From the NCBI RefSeq assembly GCF_002776525.5, contig NC_045441.1, forward strand, positions 66,512,650 to 66,576,649: a stretch of 64,000 nucleotides of DNA, written 5' to 3'. Positions 1-11,113 of this stretch are shown one piece after another. Source of the DNA: Piliocolobus tephrosceles (lineage: Eukaryota; Chordata; Mammalia; Primates; Cercopithecidae). The first letter of the stretch is position 1; the number at the start of each line of letters is the position of its first letter. A program made the translations under genes and the position numbers. The notes below the pieces were generated by a model. That model saw nothing but the letters and a program-made list of their open reading frames with translations. It was not told the origin of the DNA and did not search any database.

Positions 1-811
1 CTGTCATAAATAGCTTTTATTATTTTGAGATACGTTCCATCAATACCTAGTTTATTGGGAGTTTTTAGCATGAAGGACTGTTGAATGTTATCGAATGCCT
101 TTTCTGCATCTATTGAGATAATCATGTGGTTTTTGTCATTAGTTCTGTTTATGTGATGGATTATATTTATTGATTTGCATATGTTGAACCGTCCTTGCAT
201 CCCAGGGATAAAGTCAACTTGATCATTGCAGATAAGCCTTTTGATGTGCTGCTGGATTAGGTTTGCCAGTATTTTATTGAGGATTTTGGCATCAGTGTTC
301 ATCAGGCATATTGGCCTGAAATTTTTTTGTTGTTGTTGTGTCTCTGCCAGGTTTTGGTGTCAGGATGATGCTGGCCTCATAAAATGAATTAGGGTGGATT
401 CCCTCTTTTTCTATCACTTGGAATAGTTTCAGAAGGCATGGTACCAACTCCTCTTCGTACCTCTGGTAGAATTCAGCTGTGAATGAATCTGTCTGGTCTT
501 AGGCTCCCTTTTTTTTTTGGTTTGTAGGCTATTAATTACTGCCTCAATTTCAGAACTTGTTATTGGTCTACTCAGGAATTTGACTTCTTCCTGGTTTAGT
601 CTTGGGAGGGTGTATGTGTCCAGGAATTTATCCATTTCCTCGAGATTTTCTAGTTTATATACATAGCAGTATTTATAGTATTCTCTGATGGTAGTTTGTT
701 TGTATTTCTGTGGGATCAGTGGTGATAACCTCTTTATCATTTTATACTGTGTCTATTTGATTCTTCTCTCTTTTCTTTATTAATCTGGCTAGTGGCCTGT
801 CTATTTTGTTT

Positions 812-842
<31 letters not shown>

Positions 843-1924
843 CACAGCTCCTGGATTCACTGATTCTTTGAAGGGTTTTTTTGTGTGTGTGTCTGTGTCT
901 CTATCTCCTTCGATTCTGCTCTGATCTTAGCTTTCTTGTCTTCTGCTAGCTTTTGAATGTGTTTGCTCTTGCTTCTCTAGTGCTTTTAATTGTGATGTTA
1001 GGGTGTTGATTTTAGACCTTTCCTGCTCTTTCCTGTAGACATTTAGTGCGGTTAAGTTACCCTGTAAACAATGGTTTAGCTTGTTCCAGAAATTCTGATA
1101 CAGTGTTTCTTTGTTCTAATTGGTTCCAAAGAATTTATTTATTTCTGCCTTAATTTCATTATTTACCCAGTTGTCATTCAGGATCAGATTTTTCAGTTTC
1201 CTTGTAGTTGTGTAGTTTTGAGTGAGTTTCTTAAGCCTGAGTTTTAATTTGATTGCACTGTGGTCTGAGAGACTGTTATGATTTCTACTCTTTTACATTT
1301 TCTGTGGAATGTTTTACTTCCAATTATGTGGTCAATTTTAGAACAAGTGCAATGTGGTGTTGAGAAGAATGTATATTCTGTTGATTTGGGGTGGAGAATT
1401 CTGTAGATGTCTATTAGGTACACTTGATCTGGAGCTGAGTTCAAGTCCTGAATACTCTTGCTAATTTCCTGTCTTGTTGTTCTCTCTAGTATTGAGAGTG
1501 TGGTGTTCAGGTCTCTGTGTAGGTCTCTAAGGGCTTGCTTTATGAATCTGCATGCTCCTGTATTGGGTGCATATATATTTAGGAGAGTTAGCTCTTCTTG
1601 TTGGATTGATCCCTTTACCATTATGTAATGCCCTTCTTTGTCTTTTTTTATCTTTGTTCGTTTAAAGTATGTTTTATCAGAGACTAGGATTGCAATCCCT
1701 GCTTTTTTTTTTTTTCTTTGCTTTCCATTTGCTTGGTAAATCTTTCTCCATCCCTTTATTTTGAGCCTATGTGTGTCTTTGCATGTGAAGTGGGTCTCCT
1801 GAATACAGCACACACAATGGGTCTTGATTCTTTATCCAATTTGCCAGACTGTATCTTTTATTGAGGGATTTAACCCATTTACATTTAAGGTTAATATTGT
1901 TATGTGTGAACTTGATCCTGTCAT
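1..1924 (-). pseudogene. L1 ORF2 remnant, endonuclease and start of reverse transcriptase
   Basis: The ORF2 start codon is at 1924 (reading CAT on the plus strand at 1922-1924). About 640 codons' worth of sequence lies in the window, against about 1275 in the family. The first stretch carries the NVNGLN motif with the metal-coordinating Asn, then a frameshift near 1850. The frame resumes at about 1813 with the QETH motif (catalytic Glu) and runs to 1244 through the APNTG and SKIDHI motifs of the endonuclease. The conserved segment with the catalytic Asp of the GDFN motif is missing (see findings). The frame slips again just before the SDHS motif. From about 740 to 429 the region leading into the reverse transcriptase is readable. 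The FADD active site lies beyond the left edge. A nonfunctional relic. Confidence 0.92.
817..842. repeat. A26 homopolymer inside L1 ORF2
   Basis: A run of 26 A on the plus strand (26 T in L1 sense) lies at a place where L1 ORF2 normally has a run of only about six T. It shifts the ORF2 frame. It is most simply explained by microsatellite growth from the short native T run. Confidence 0.9.
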
Positions 1925-1987
1925 TATAATGCAAGCTGGATATTTCGCTCTTTAGTTGATGCAGTTTCTTGATAGCATTGATGGTCT

Positions 1988-3043
1988 TTACAATTTAGTA
2001 TGCTTTTATATTGGCTGGTACCAGTTTTTCCTTTCCATATTGAGTGCTTTCTTCAGGAGTTCTTGTAAGGCAGGCCTGGTGGTGACAAAATCTCTCAGCA
2101 TTTGCTTGTCTGTAAAGGATTTTATTTCTTCTCCCCTTATGAAGCTTAGTTTTCCTGGATATGAAATTCTGGGTTGAAAATTCTTTTCTTTAAGAATGTT
2201 GAATATTGCCCCCAACTCTCCTGGTTTGTAGGGTTTTTGCAGAGAGACCTGCTGTTAGTCTGATAGGGTTCCCTTTGTGGGTAATCCGACCTGTCTCTCT
2301 GGCTGCCCTTAACATTTTTTCCTTCATTTCAACCTTGGTGAATCTGATGATTATGTGTCTTGGGGTTGCTCTTCTAGAGGAGTATCTTTGTAGTGTTCTC
2401 TGTATTTCCTGAATTTGAATGTTGGCCTGTCTTGCTAGGTTGGTGAAGTTCTTCCGGATAATATTCTGAAGAGTGTTTTTCAACTTGGTTCCATTCTCCC
2501 CATCACTTTCATGCACACCATTGAAGCATAGGTTTGGTCTTTTTACATAGTCCCACATTTCTTGGAGGCTTTGTTCCTTTTCATTCTTTTTCATTCTTTG
2601 TTCCTTTTCGTTCCTTTTCATTCTTTTATCTCTAATCTTGTCTTCATGCTTTATTTCATTAAGTTGATCTTTAGTTTCTGATATCCTTTCTTCTGCTTGA
2701 TCAATTCAACTATTGATACTTGTGTATGCTTCACAAAGTTCTCGTGCTGTGTTTTTCAGCTCAATCAGGTCATTTATGTTCTTCTCTGAACTGGTTATTT
2801 TAGTTAGTAATTCACCTAACATTTTTTTCAACGTTCTTAGCTTCCTTGCATTGGGTTGGAACATGCTCTTTTAGCTCAGAGCAATTTGTTATTACCCACC
2901 TCTGAAGCCTAATTCTTTCAAGTCATCAAACTCATTCTCCATCCAGTTTTGTTCCCTTGGTAGTGAGGAGTTGTGATCCATTGGAGGAGAAGAGGCTTTC
3001 TAGTTTTGGAATTTTTAGCCTTTTTGCACTGGTTTCTCCCCAT
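1988..3043 (-). pseudogene. L1 ORF1 remnant (RNA-binding chaperone protein)
   Basis: ORF1 runs from an ATG at 3043 to a TAA at 1990-1988, close to the family length of about 340 codons. The N-terminal and coiled-coil part (about 3043-2640) is broken by stops. A readable frame from 2621 to 2190 covers the RRM-like domain and the start of the C-terminal domain, including the RATPRHII and RFTKVEMKEKML motifs. A second frame from 2215 to 2006 continues the C-terminal domain (KNFQPRISYP, MLRDFVTTRPALQ). The two overlap near 2205 in different phases, so a frameshift separates them. About 2580-2625 contains a small tandem duplication of a KRNEKEQ-like unit, which adds extra residues just before the RRM. 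In active elements this protein trimerises and coats L1 RNA. This copy cannot. Confidence 0.9.
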
Positions 3044-4385
3044 CTTTGTGGATTTATCTACCTTTCATCTTTGATGTTTGGATGGGGTTTCTGTGTGGCC
3101 ATCCTTTTTGTTGATGTTGATGTTATTCCTTTCTGTTTGTTACTTTACCTTCTCACAGTAGGTCCCTCAGCTGCAAGTCTGCTGTAGTTTGCTGGAGGTC
3201 CACTCCAGACCCTGTTTGCCTGAGGACCACCAGAAGAGGCTGCAGAACAGCAAAGATTGCTGTCTGTTCCTTTCTCTGGAAGCTTTGTCCTAAATGGGCA
3301 CCCACCAGATGCCAGCCAGAGTTCTCCTGTATGAGGTGTTTGTCGACCCCTGCTGGGAGGTGTCTCCCAGTCAGGAGGCATGGGGGTCAGGGATCCACTT
3401 GAGGAGGCAGTCTGTCCCTTAGCAGAGCTCAAGTGCTGTGCTAGGAGATCTGCTGCTCCCTTCAAAGCCAGCAAGCAGGAAGGTTTAAGTGGCTGAAACT
3501 GCACCCACAACTACCCCTTCCTCCACATGCTCTGCTCCAGGGAGACTGGAGTTTTATCTACAAGCCCCTGACTAGGGTTGCTGCCTTTCTTTCAGAGATG
3601 CCTTGCCCAGAGAGGAAGAATCTAGACAGGCAGTCTGGCTACAGTGACTTTGCCAAGCTGCGGTGGGCTCTGTCCAGTTCAAACTTTCCAGTGGCTTTGT
3701 TTACACTGTGAGGGTAAAACTGCTTACTCAAGCTTCAGTAATGGTGGACGCCCCTCCCCGCACCATGCTGGAGCATCCCAGGTCGACTTCAGACTGCTGT
3801 GCTGGCAGCCAGAATTTCAAGCCAGTGGATCTTAGTTTGCTGTGCTCTGTGGGGGTGGGATTCCTTGAGCTAAACCACTTGGCTCCCTGGCTTCAGCTCC
3901 CTTTCCAGGGGAGTGAATGGTTCTGTCTTGCTGGCATTCCAGGCGCCACTGGGGTATAAAAAAAAAAAAAAAAAAATCCTGCAGCTAGCTCACTGTCTGC
4001 CCAAAAAATGGTCACCCAGTTTTGTACTTGAAACCCAGGGCCCTGGTGGTGTAGCCACCGGAGTGATTCTCCGGGTGTGCGGGTTACAAAGACCATGGGA
4101 AAAGCTTAGTATCTGGGCCAGAATGCACCATCCCTTATGCCACAGTCCCTCATGGCTTCCCTTGCCTAGGGGAGATAGTTCTCTGACCCCTTGTGCTTCC
4201 CGGGTGAGGCAGCACTTCAGCTCACCCTCCGTGGGCTGCACCCACTGTCTAACCAGTCCCAATGAGATGAGGTGGGTACCTCAGTTGGAAATGCAGAAAT
4301 CACCTGCTTTCTGCATTGATCTCGCTGGGAGCTGCAGACAGGAGTTGTTCCTACTCACCCATCTTTCCAGCCACCGCTGGGCACA
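3044..4385 (-). promoter_or_regulatory. L1 5'UTR with internal and antisense promoter region
   Basis: About 1.3 kb upstream of ORF1 matches the general L1PA 5'UTR. It is richer in GC than its surroundings, with the familiar segments around 3150-3500, 3750-3950 and 4020-4350. In this family the 5'UTR holds the sense Pol II promoter and, near its middle, an antisense promoter. The first bases next to 4385 have diverged from the usual start, so sense promoter activity is doubtful. An A tract at 3959-3976 is longer than usual for this position. Confidence 0.85.
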
Positions 4386-4404
4386 CTATATCATTAATGA
4401 TTAG
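3913..4404 (+). other. 163-codon antisense open frame across the L1 5'UTR
   Basis: The frame opens with ATG at 3913 and reads antisense to the L1, through the 5'UTR and across its 5' boundary, stopping at 4402-4404 in flanking DNA. It covers the part of the 5'UTR where primate L1s have an antisense promoter and the short antisense frame called ORF0. I cannot show that it is the ORF0 frame. The lengthened A tract at 3959-3976 encodes a run of lysines and may be what keeps the frame open. It is probably chance, but the length in this position is worth recording. Confidence 0.35.
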
Positions 4405-6447
4405 TTTTATCAGAAGTATTTTTTCAGAATGTATTTAAATAACTTATTTAAATTATTTTATTTATTGTTACACTATTTTATCAGATAGTTCACTTATTTA
4501 TTACGTAGTCATAATAATTTATTAAATTTTAATTTAATTTTATGATAAGAAATATGGGAATCTAATTTTATTGTGATCCTCATATATTCAGGTGGTTAGA
4601 ATACCTAAAATCAAATTAAAATTTAAATTTTTAAAAAGCTTCCCATAGATTCCTATTTCCGGAAAGAGAAAGAATCTTTAGGGAATCGTTTTTGTTCTCA
4701 AGGCTAGATTCTTGATTTAAAGACGTTGAAGAATCCAACCAGCAGAGGGCGCTAGTCCACATGCACTCAGCCTTGCCGCACTTTCCGCAATCCGGAGAAC
4801 ACTGGATGAGTACTTCCTATTAAGCATATTGGCAAAGTCATTGTTTTGATTTGAGTTGCGTTGCCGGGACTTAGATTTTTTACACTAGTAGTCCTTCTCA
4901 TGTAGATGTATACAATTCTTTTAGCCAAGTGTAATTTGAGTTCTATTTGAATGTCAGCCGGCATACTTGAGAGTCTGTTGTAAATGCTAAAATGTTAGCA
5001 ATCTGTCACAGGAGGTCAAAGGGCATCTGTGTACCTTAGTCCAGCCTACTAATTAAGGAGCTTTTGATCACATTTGATGAACAAGACCAGTTTTAATCTT
5101 ACGTGAAAGGGACTTTGCTTCAGACCAACTAAAAGTCAAAGTGTTGATACTCTTTCGTAATTGCAGCATTGCAAATTAAATAAATGCAAAATGTCTGAAA
5201 TAATTTGCTAATTGGAACTGAGATCAGTCTTTTAAGAATTCTTTTTTTATTTATAAGTAATTCAGTTTAGAAATAATAGCTTTAATATAGCAATTAATAG
5301 CAAGAATATTATTTTTAAAAGTTTCCAAAATGCAAGCAATACTATACTTACTTTAAGAGCATTTTAACAAATTTGTGTATTTTAGGTGCCTTTATTACTG
5401 TAATTGCAATCACTTTCCCCATTTAGATAAGCAAATAAGGAAAACAGTTTTAACATGTGCCAGCTCTTTATTGTACAGAAATTATAGGCAGGTGTCCATT
5501 TTAGGTAATTACTTAATAATATCAACTAATTGTTAATAATGCAGTCCTTTTTACATACCCTCTTTACTAGTGCACTATGATATCATATTATTATAACATG
5601 CAGCATACTTTTTAACTTGTGTACAATTAAGTATATGATGTATCTGTGTAGTGACTAAAGTCTGTTTATTTTTCAAAGCTGATATGAAAGATATTTGCTT
5701 CTTATCTCTTGAAAAGCAGTTAATGCTGTCATTTCTGCTTTATGATTCAGCAGAGTGAAAGTGTAAGAAACTGTTTAAAAACCTGTGGGAAGTTAATTTT
5801 AATGTGTAATAGTATGAGGGGGGTCCCATCTCTTTTCTTCATTCTATGAAGCTTATAACAAAGATGATGATTATTTAAGCAAGTGACAAACTGTCCCACT
5901 GATAGGATACATTAATTTGCCTGCAAAGCTGTTCCTTGTCCTCTATAAGAAGGTGATAATTAGGTTTTCAGATTAGAAAAAAAAAAATCATGTCGATTAT
6001 GTAGATGCTTGTTAAAATATATTTAATTCTTTATATAAGCTTGAAAGAATTACAAGTTGAAGAATATTTTTGTGTAAACTTTTAAGTGAATACAGCTAAT
6101 ATATCAAATTAATATTAAGTTAGCACAACTCTTGGGAAGACTAACATTTGGAAAAATAATGTAAGAGGTGATTAACTTCTCAGGTAAAGCATTAGGTTTT
6201 CCCAGAACATCTACCTAATAAAACATCATTTATTCATAGCATGATTTAATTTATTCATTTGGCCATACTGAGTATGCAATTTCATCTTTGGAAAGTTATA
6301 TAGAATTGTTTTGTGCATGTATATTAACATCCCCAAATTCTAATGATGTTGAAAACTTGAATTACCACTAGGTACTGCCAATGATTATGTTTTTTGGCTT
6401 ATATTATACACAATTCACTCTCCATCTGAGTGCCTAAAAGAGTACTA
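4386..6447. other. Mostly single-copy AT-rich DNA, no gene seen
   Basis: There is no repeat I can name, apart from a possible faint MIR trace near 5340-5470. 4390-4640 is extremely AT-rich. 4739-4754 holds a CTCF-type motif, listed separately. 5700-5960 is repeat-free and reads like possible conserved noncoding DNA, but this cannot be tested here. Confidence 0.6.
4739..4754 (+). promoter_or_regulatory. Candidate CTCF binding site
   Basis: The sequence CCAGCAGAGGGCGCTA fits all 14 positions of the commonly used CTCF core CCASYAGRKGGCRS. It stands in single-copy DNA about 350 bp from the 5' end of the L1. Several CpG dinucleotides survive nearby (4720-4865), unusual for this AT-rich stretch. 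Binding in any cell type is an inference. Confidence 0.6.
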
Positions 6448-6788
6448 CAGGTTCAGTAGCTCTTATGTGAAATGTTTGAGATCATAAGTATTTCAGATTT
6501 CAGATTTTTAACATTTTGGGATATTTCCATATACATAATGAGGTATCTTGGTGATATGACCCAAGTTTATCACAAAACACAAAACTCATTTATGTTTCGT
6601 ACATACCTTATACACAACCTGAAAACAATTTCATGCAATATTTTTAATAATATTGTGCACGGAACAAAGTTTGAGTTAAGTACTTATGTGTTGAATTTTC
6701 CACATGTGGCATCATGTTGGCCCTCAAAAAGTTTTAGATTTTGTAACATTTCGGATTTTGGATTTTTGGATTAGAAATGCTAAACCTG
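6448..6788 (+). mobile_element. Tigger-type DNA transposon (MER44/Tigger7-like), complete
   Basis: A 341-bp nonautonomous element with terminal inverted repeats CAGGTT...AACCTG, flanked on both sides by the TA dinucleotide expected of Tc1/mariner insertion. Internal runs of TTTCGGATTTTGGATTTTTGGA type are characteristic of this family. It encodes no transposase. The family name is from memory. Confidence 0.8.
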
Positions 6789-6790
6789 TA

Positions 6791-7714
6791 TATGATATAT
6801 ACATTTTAAACAGTGAAGGCACAATTTATAAACACAAAACACTAGTGACTTTTTAAAGGAAGACCCTTTCATTGCCTTGGAGTTGATTTTAGCACATTGT
6901 CTTAAAGTTCTTAAACCCAATCTTTTCTAGCTTTAAATAACCAAAGGTAATTTCCTCTTCTTAAAAATTTCAGGGTATTAAAAACTTTCCTATATCTATT
7001 TCCTGAACTAAGTTGAAGAATGTTCAGTGCACATTCATTTAAAATACCTTTAAATGTTCCGACTCAATTACTTTTAATAGAGTGGAGAATGTTTGCTGTT
7101 TCTCAGAGTGCACAGCCAGAAAGGTTGGGTTTTAGTTAGAAAACATAGAAAATTACTTCCTGTGCAAAGGTACTCTCTAGAGAAATATAAGTAACCAGAA
7201 AACCCTACTGAAGACCAGTATATGTACGGTAAATGTCATGTAATTTCTCTGCACTTTTTGTGAACAGAATAATGGCATAAATAATGTTATGGTAAGACAT
7301 TGACAAGATAAAATAAAAAGAGATTTTTGTTGATAATATGCAAAAATGCCACATCTGTTTTTATTCATTCTGCACTTATTTCTTTGAGGGAGCATTTCTA
7401 CAGCTGTGAAAACCTAGGGAGTTTTTTACAAAACAATTTTAACAAATGTTCATGATTCCACACCAATGAAATGCATTTTAATTCCATTCAGAATGTTCCA
7501 AGCTCTCTAGCAGATAACCAGTAATAAAACTCATATTGAAGTTATGTCTGTGATTTTTAACTTCACTGCTCAAATGATATAAGCAAGTTTTCCTGGTTGT
7601 CATAAAGAAATACAGAGAATTCCAAACAGAGTTTATAGAAAATTAAAAAGTATATTGATGGTTGAGAAGTTCAAACCTGATATTGGGTTCCATAGATAGC
7701 CAGGAGACACTTCT
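6791..7714. other. Single-copy AT-rich DNA, nothing recognised
   Basis: No repeat family, RNA gene or supported coding frame is visible. The 72-codon minus frame at 7177-7395 has no recognisable content. Confidence 0.5.
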
Positions 7715-7915
7715 GATGTCATACAAAAAAGACAAACTTTCAGTTCTATCTGTGTCTGAGTTCTGCTTCTGCCTCTTACCAGCTCTGAAGCCTAGAGTAA
7801 ATTATTTAGAATTTAGTAGCATCCATTTCATCACCTATGAGAATAGAATAGTGATTCTTAGTTCTCAGGATTGTTATACTATTAAATTAAATTGAATAAT
7901 GCATGTCGTGTAGCT
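7715..7915 (+). repeat. MIR SINE, diverged
   Basis: The order of a MIR core can be followed: a CTGAGTTCTGCTTCTGCC-like block, a TTACCAGCT block, a CATCACCTATGAGAAT region in place of the usual CATCTGTAAAAT, then the GATTGTTATACTATTAAAT block. An ancient tRNA-derived SINE, heavily mutated. Confidence 0.65.
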
Positions 7916-8456
7916 AAAGTAATACCATTTCTTTTGTCTTTTATTCCCACCAGAATTTACTATCAAAACTAGCATGTGACTCAAGTGTATGCAGGATATT
8001 GATGCTATAATGCAGGGGTCCAATAACTCTCTGGGATTTAGGAAGATGTGTCAGAAATATTAGGTGATTCTTGGAAGGTGAAAAATGGAGTTGAAAGTTC
8101 ATTGAAAGCTTTATGATTTAAAAGTTAACATGCATCTGATAGTAATCATATGTGATTTCTATATAATACAAAGATAATGTCACATAGTCACAAGAGCACA
8201 AAATTTAGATTAAAAAGCCATATTATAATTCCTGAATGTGGAAGCAACTTTTGTAAATTGGAATGGTTTTCTTAAGACAATCTCACAGATTTACTGCAAC
8301 TATTGAACATGAATGTTTGTAGAAACATAGGCTACTAAAGAATTGTCTTAAAATGTGTTTGCAGTCAAAATCATAGTCAAGAATATAGGTTTGCTAGAGA
8401 CATATAGGAAATACCATAGAATTAAGTGATTTTTTAAAATAGGGAAGTATTTTCAA
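7916..8456. other. Single-copy DNA, nothing recognised
   Basis: AT-rich, without repeat signature or supported coding frame. Confidence 0.45.
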
Positions 8457-8760
8457 ATTAGAAGTGGATTAATGGGTACAAAAATATACTTAGATGGAAT
8501 AAGTTGTAGTATTCAATAGTACAGTAGGAAAATTATAGTTAACAATAATGTATGGTATATTTCAAAACAGGTAGAAGAGAAGACGTGTAATGTTCCAACA
8601 CTAGAAAAGTTGAATGTTTGAGGTGATGGATATTCCAGTTACACTGACTTGATCATTACACATTATATACATGTTTCAAAATAGCACATGTATCTGCAAT
8701 GTGTATAACTATGATATATCAATAAGATATAATACAAAAATAATAATATTAATGAAACAC
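8457..8760 (+). mobile_element. Old L1 (L1M-type) 3' end
   Basis: It contains the TAATGGGTACAAAAATATA and TAGTTAACAATAAT blocks, then a GAGGTGATGGATA block and an A/T-rich end. These are typical of the 3'UTR of mammalian-wide L1 families. 5'-truncated, with a decayed tail. Confidence 0.75.
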
Positions 8761-8845
8761 CTCCAAAAAAACCCTTAATTATACTCCCCTCAAAAAAGAC
8801 AAAGCAAGTTAGAAACACTTCCCACTCTTGAGTAATAAGACAGAT

Positions 8846-9073
8846 CAGAGGTCAGTCTTAAACTGACTATGGCCTATATGCCAGTTCTGGCCCTCTGCTT
8901 ACTTTATAAAAGAAATGTTTCGTTGGAGCACAGCCATGCTCACTTGTTCTTCTGCTATCTATGGCTGCATTTGAACTACAAGGGCAGAGCTGAGTTGTGA
9001 CAGAGACCATGTGATCCATATAGCCTAAAGTATTTACTATCTGGGCCTTTACAAAGAAAGTTTGCTACTCCTG
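8846..9073. mobile_element. hAT-type nonautonomous DNA transposon (Charlie/MER group)
   Basis: A 228-bp element with diverged terminal inverted repeats: CAGAGGTC at the left and a GCTACTCCTG-type end at the right. Internal blocks include GGAGCACAGCCATGCTCA, CTATGGCTGCATTTG and TATTTACTATCTGG. The flanking 8-mers, AGACAGAT and TGATAGAT, agree at 6 of 8 positions, consistent with an aged 8-bp hAT target duplication. The same family starts again at 63732. Confidence 0.75.
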
Positions 9074-9449
9074 TGATAGATGAAAAACTGTAGTCTGAGA
9101 AAAAATGTTCAAAAAATTACAGATAAATTTCAGAACATATAGAAGGAGCAAAAACTTCAGGTTTTGTCATATAGGGAACTATACAATGGAGATGGTTAGA
9201 AATGCAGTGGATGGGGAACTTAAGGAGATACCTTGTCTTAAGTAGCAAGGGAATTTTGAGCCATGATGGAGAAACTGATACTCTCTGCAAAGTGAAATGC
9301 TTTCTAGTCCGGATCCATATGTGCTACACAAAATGTATGGCATAGAGACGCTGGAATAAACTAGTCACTTATCTGTGTTGATTTGGCTTATTTGTTTAAT
9401 AGAAAAGGTAATACCTACCAGAATCACATAACTGGATGCTTGAAATAGC
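9074..9449. other. Short single-copy stretch, nothing recognised
   Basis: No repeat or coding signal visible. Confidence 0.4.
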
Positions 9450-9705
9450 TGTGGTGGTGACAAGAAATGACTGTGGTGGCTCTGGAACCTGACAGCCCAA
9501 GTCCAAATCCAGGCTCCTCCACTTATTAACTGGGTGACACTGAACAAGCAGCTTAACCTTTTCTGTGCCTACTTTCCTCCTCTGTAAAATGACACAATAA
9601 TAGTTCTTACTCCATAGAGTGCAAAAGAGTAAATGAGTTAATGCATCTAAAGCACTAAGCACAGTGCCTGGCGTGTAGTCATCACTATATGTGTAAGCCA
9701 TTGCA
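9450..9705 (+). repeat. MIR SINE, nearly full length
   Basis: The MIR blocks appear in order: GTGGCTCTGGAACCTGACAG, CCAAATCCAGGCTCCTCCAC, TTATTAACTGGGTGAC, CTCCTCTGTAAAATG, AGTAAATGAGTTAATGCA and a CAGTGCCTGGCGTGTAGT end. It is the best preserved MIR of the window. Confidence 0.88.
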
Positions 9706-9730
9706 ATTTCCATTTGCATGCACATGCATA

Positions 9731-10024
9731 CAGTCATGGACCATGTTATAATGTTTAAGCCAGTGACGGAACACATATGTCCTGTAAGATTTAATGCAGC
9801 ATTTATAGAAACTTAATATAGGGCATTTAATATTGGTTTTGCAAATCAAGTAGAGGAAATGATTGATATTCAGTAATAGTGCCGGGACATTTCGTTTTCC
9901 ATATAATATATATAAATAAAAATATACAGGTTTGTGTAAGTACACTTTATGATATTTGCACAATAACAAAATTTCCAAACAATGCATTTCTCAGAAGGTA
10001 TTTCTGTAAAGTGACACATGACTG
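9731..10024. mobile_element. Tigger-type DNA transposon with CAGTCATG ends
   Basis: A 294-bp element with perfect 8-bp ends, CAGTCATG and CATGACTG, each flanked by TA. Inner sequence near the right end (CAATGCATTTCTCAGAAGGT) matches the inverted end of a primate Tigger-group MITE. It encodes no protein. Confidence 0.78.
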
Positions 10025-10026
10025 TA

Positions 10027-11108
10027 AATTAGCTTATATTAGTTGTTTCCTTTTTTGCATTCTACCTATGATTTTTATTATATAATATAAATTCAGTCAG
10101 TTTCACTTGACCCATTTTTGTCTGTATAGTGTTCTGAGTTAAATTCACCTTCAGGTGATTCTTATTAAAAATTTCAGGAAGAAATGCCCTTATCAAGTTG
10201 CATTAAAAACCATTTGCCAAGAGTAGTTATCCAAATGTTAGCTGCTATCCACATATTGCTTTAGACTTAATAGATGAAATGAAGCATAAATATTTCATTC
10301 TAAATGATACGATTTGAAATTCTAGGATCACAGATATTTTTCTCAATTTTAAAGTAAATATTATTTTTAAATATCTTGTCAAATAATTTGGAATTTATGT
10401 GAGAATAAGGTTGTTCATAAATTCTAGGTAATTACCCTAGTTGTTTTTACATTCTGAGAAACCTATTGATCCTTATTATTATTGCTTCAGTAATAAAATA
10501 ACATATGCTTACTGATTTATAGTTTTAAATAATTGCTTTTGTATAAATTATTTTATTTGCTCTTGAGATATTTAAGCCCACATATGTATGTCATGCATGC
10601 TCTTTTCTATTTGGCAGGAAATATTGCAAGCATATTGATGGTGATAATTAATATTTGCTAAACAGTCAAAAACAGGTGTACCTTTCCAAATAAATCTAAA
10701 TAAGATTCAAAACAAACTTGTTGAATGACTTCAGAAAAGACTCAAAAATTCTCTTGATGGGCATCAGATAGCAATAACCACTTTAATACAAGCAGTAAAA
10801 TACAAAACAATCATAAGTCTGACTTTGCGAAAGAGGGAGTTTCATTAATTTCTATAATTGATCCCATTTTGTTTTTGAGTCATCACTCTTACTGATGAAG
10901 TAAGAGTTTGGGGCATCTGACTTATGAAGTAAACAGGTGGTCTTGTTCATTAAAAGCACTTCAGTCTTCTGTGGTTTAACACATTTTCTCATTGGTGTAA
11001 CTACCCAGTTTTTCTCGGTGTCTTTCTCAACTCACTGGTTTTGACTTTCCTTTCCTCTTTCTCAAAACAATGGTTAAGTACAAAGGTTGGAGCACAGCTA
11101 CTCATAAT
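10027..11108. other. Single-copy AT-rich DNA, nothing recognised
   Basis: No repeat family or coding frame is visible over about 1.1 kb. Confidence 0.45.
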
Positions 11109-11113
11109 ATAGG

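Larger units (their letters stand above)
1..4385 (-). mobile_element. L1PA-type LINE-1, near-complete 5' end, continues off the left edge
   Basis: A non-LTR retrotransposon on the minus strand. Reading right to left it shows a GC-richer 5'UTR (about 4385-3044), ORF1 (3043-1988), a short inter-ORF spacer (1987-1925) and the first half of ORF2 (1924 to the edge). The remaining ORF2 and the 3' poly(A) end lie outside the window. Both reading frames are broken by several frameshifts and stops, so the copy is dead. The ORF1 N-terminal sequence and 5'UTR resemble the L1PA lineage, probably a middle-aged member rather than the youngest. The 5' end near 4385 has drifted and its exact base is uncertain. 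No target-site duplication can be tested because the 3' end is missing. Confidence 0.93.
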
